Origin: DATDCV01 sp036524155
Lineage (GTDB): Bacteria > Verrucomicrobiota > Verrucomicrobiia > Limisphaerales > UBA8199
Reading direction: 5' to 3'
DNA length: 14,320 nucleotides
Assembly: GCA_036524155.1 (NCBI GenBank)
Contig: DATDCV010000481.1
Location: forward strand, 1 to 14,320
The notes beneath the pieces were generated by a model, which did not search any database, had not been told where the DNA came from, and saw nothing but the letters and a program-made list of their open reading frames with translations. Both the position numbers and the translations under genes were made by a program. Shown piece after piece: positions 14,131 to 14,320 of the stretch (positions are counted from its first letter, which is position 1; each line of letters opens with the position of its first letter).

Positions 14131-14320
14131 AGCCCCGGATCATGAGGAAAAGCTGACACCTCTGTCGAGTGGTTTTGGCCACGCCGGGTCCCCCCTCCTT
14201 GGCCTCTGGGGCAGAGGGGAGAGAATTCCCCGGACATGTTCGCGCATTGCACACCTGGACCCCTTGCAGCGCAAGCGCCCGGAGGTTCCCCTCTCCTCGG
14301 GGAGAGGGGTAGGGGTGAGG
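14131..14320. repeat. Intergenic hairpin repeats upstream of fkp
   Basis: Two stem-loops separated by about 70 bases. The first has CCTCTG (14203-14208), loop GGG, CAGAGG (14212-14217). The second has CCCCTCTCC (14288-14296), tetraloop TCGG, GGAGAGGGG (14301-14309), followed by TAGGGGTGAGG to the window end. The second resembles the CCCTCTCC...GGAGAGGG family of short dispersed palindromes found between genes in many GC-rich genomes. Nothing coding is supported here. Confidence 0.6.

Overview
The window looks like chromosomal DNA from a GC-rich, free-living member of the Verrucomicrobiota, possibly Pedosphaera/Limisphaera-like. This is inferred from gene style, not from a marker gene. The clues are a verrucomicrobial-style IS200/RAYT transposase, short palindromic repeats between genes, a very large secreted protein with repeated 'NPSFE' modules, a ceramidase-fold hydrolase, a TIM-barrel isomerase, a Gfo/Idh/MocA oxidoreductase, a fused fucokinase/GDP-fucose pyrophosphorylase, and few Shine-Dalgarno sequences. 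I see no rRNA, tRNA, CRISPR array or complete insertion sequence.

Layout. Positions 1-502 hold the 3' part of a RAYT-type Y1 transposase with a one-base frameshift. Positions 622-1139 hold a two-gene type II toxin-antitoxin module (PF09720-type antitoxin, ParE/RelE-type toxin). Positions 1140-1508 are non-coding with a polypyrimidine tract and a plausible promoter. Positions 1509-2640 encode two overlapping response regulators (receiver plus Fis-type HTH, then receiver only) with no adjacent kinase. A minus-strand hairpin with a U-tract (2684-2718) serves a minus-strand aldo/keto reductase (2804-3754). The divergent gap after it carries a perfect 24-bp inverted repeat pair whose arms are each near-palindromic (REPIN-like).

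Positions 3965-7304 look like a three-gene plus-strand operon: an exported ceramidase-fold hydrolase that lacks the usual catalytic serine, a sugar phosphate isomerase/epimerase-like TIM barrel, and a Gfo/Idh/MocA oxidoreductase. This layout would suit release or trimming of a sugar-like substrate outside the cytoplasm followed by oxidation and isomerisation inside. The substrate is unknown. Converging on it is an 862-residue secreted protein with four related beta-sandwich-like modules (7327-9915, minus). After a 327-bp divergent intergenic region comes a NAPE-PLD/UlaG-like metallo-beta-lactamase-fold hydrolase (10243-11172), which converges on the fused L-fucose salvage enzyme FKP (11218-14130, minus). 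The last 190 bases contain two more hairpin repeats.

Region as a whole: a scavenging and carbohydrate-handling neighbourhood with regulatory and mobile/selfish fragments on its left side. No single well-known system spans it. The parts most worth following are the serine-less ceramidase-fold hydrolase with its two enzyme partners, and the broken RAYT together with REPIN-like palindromes.
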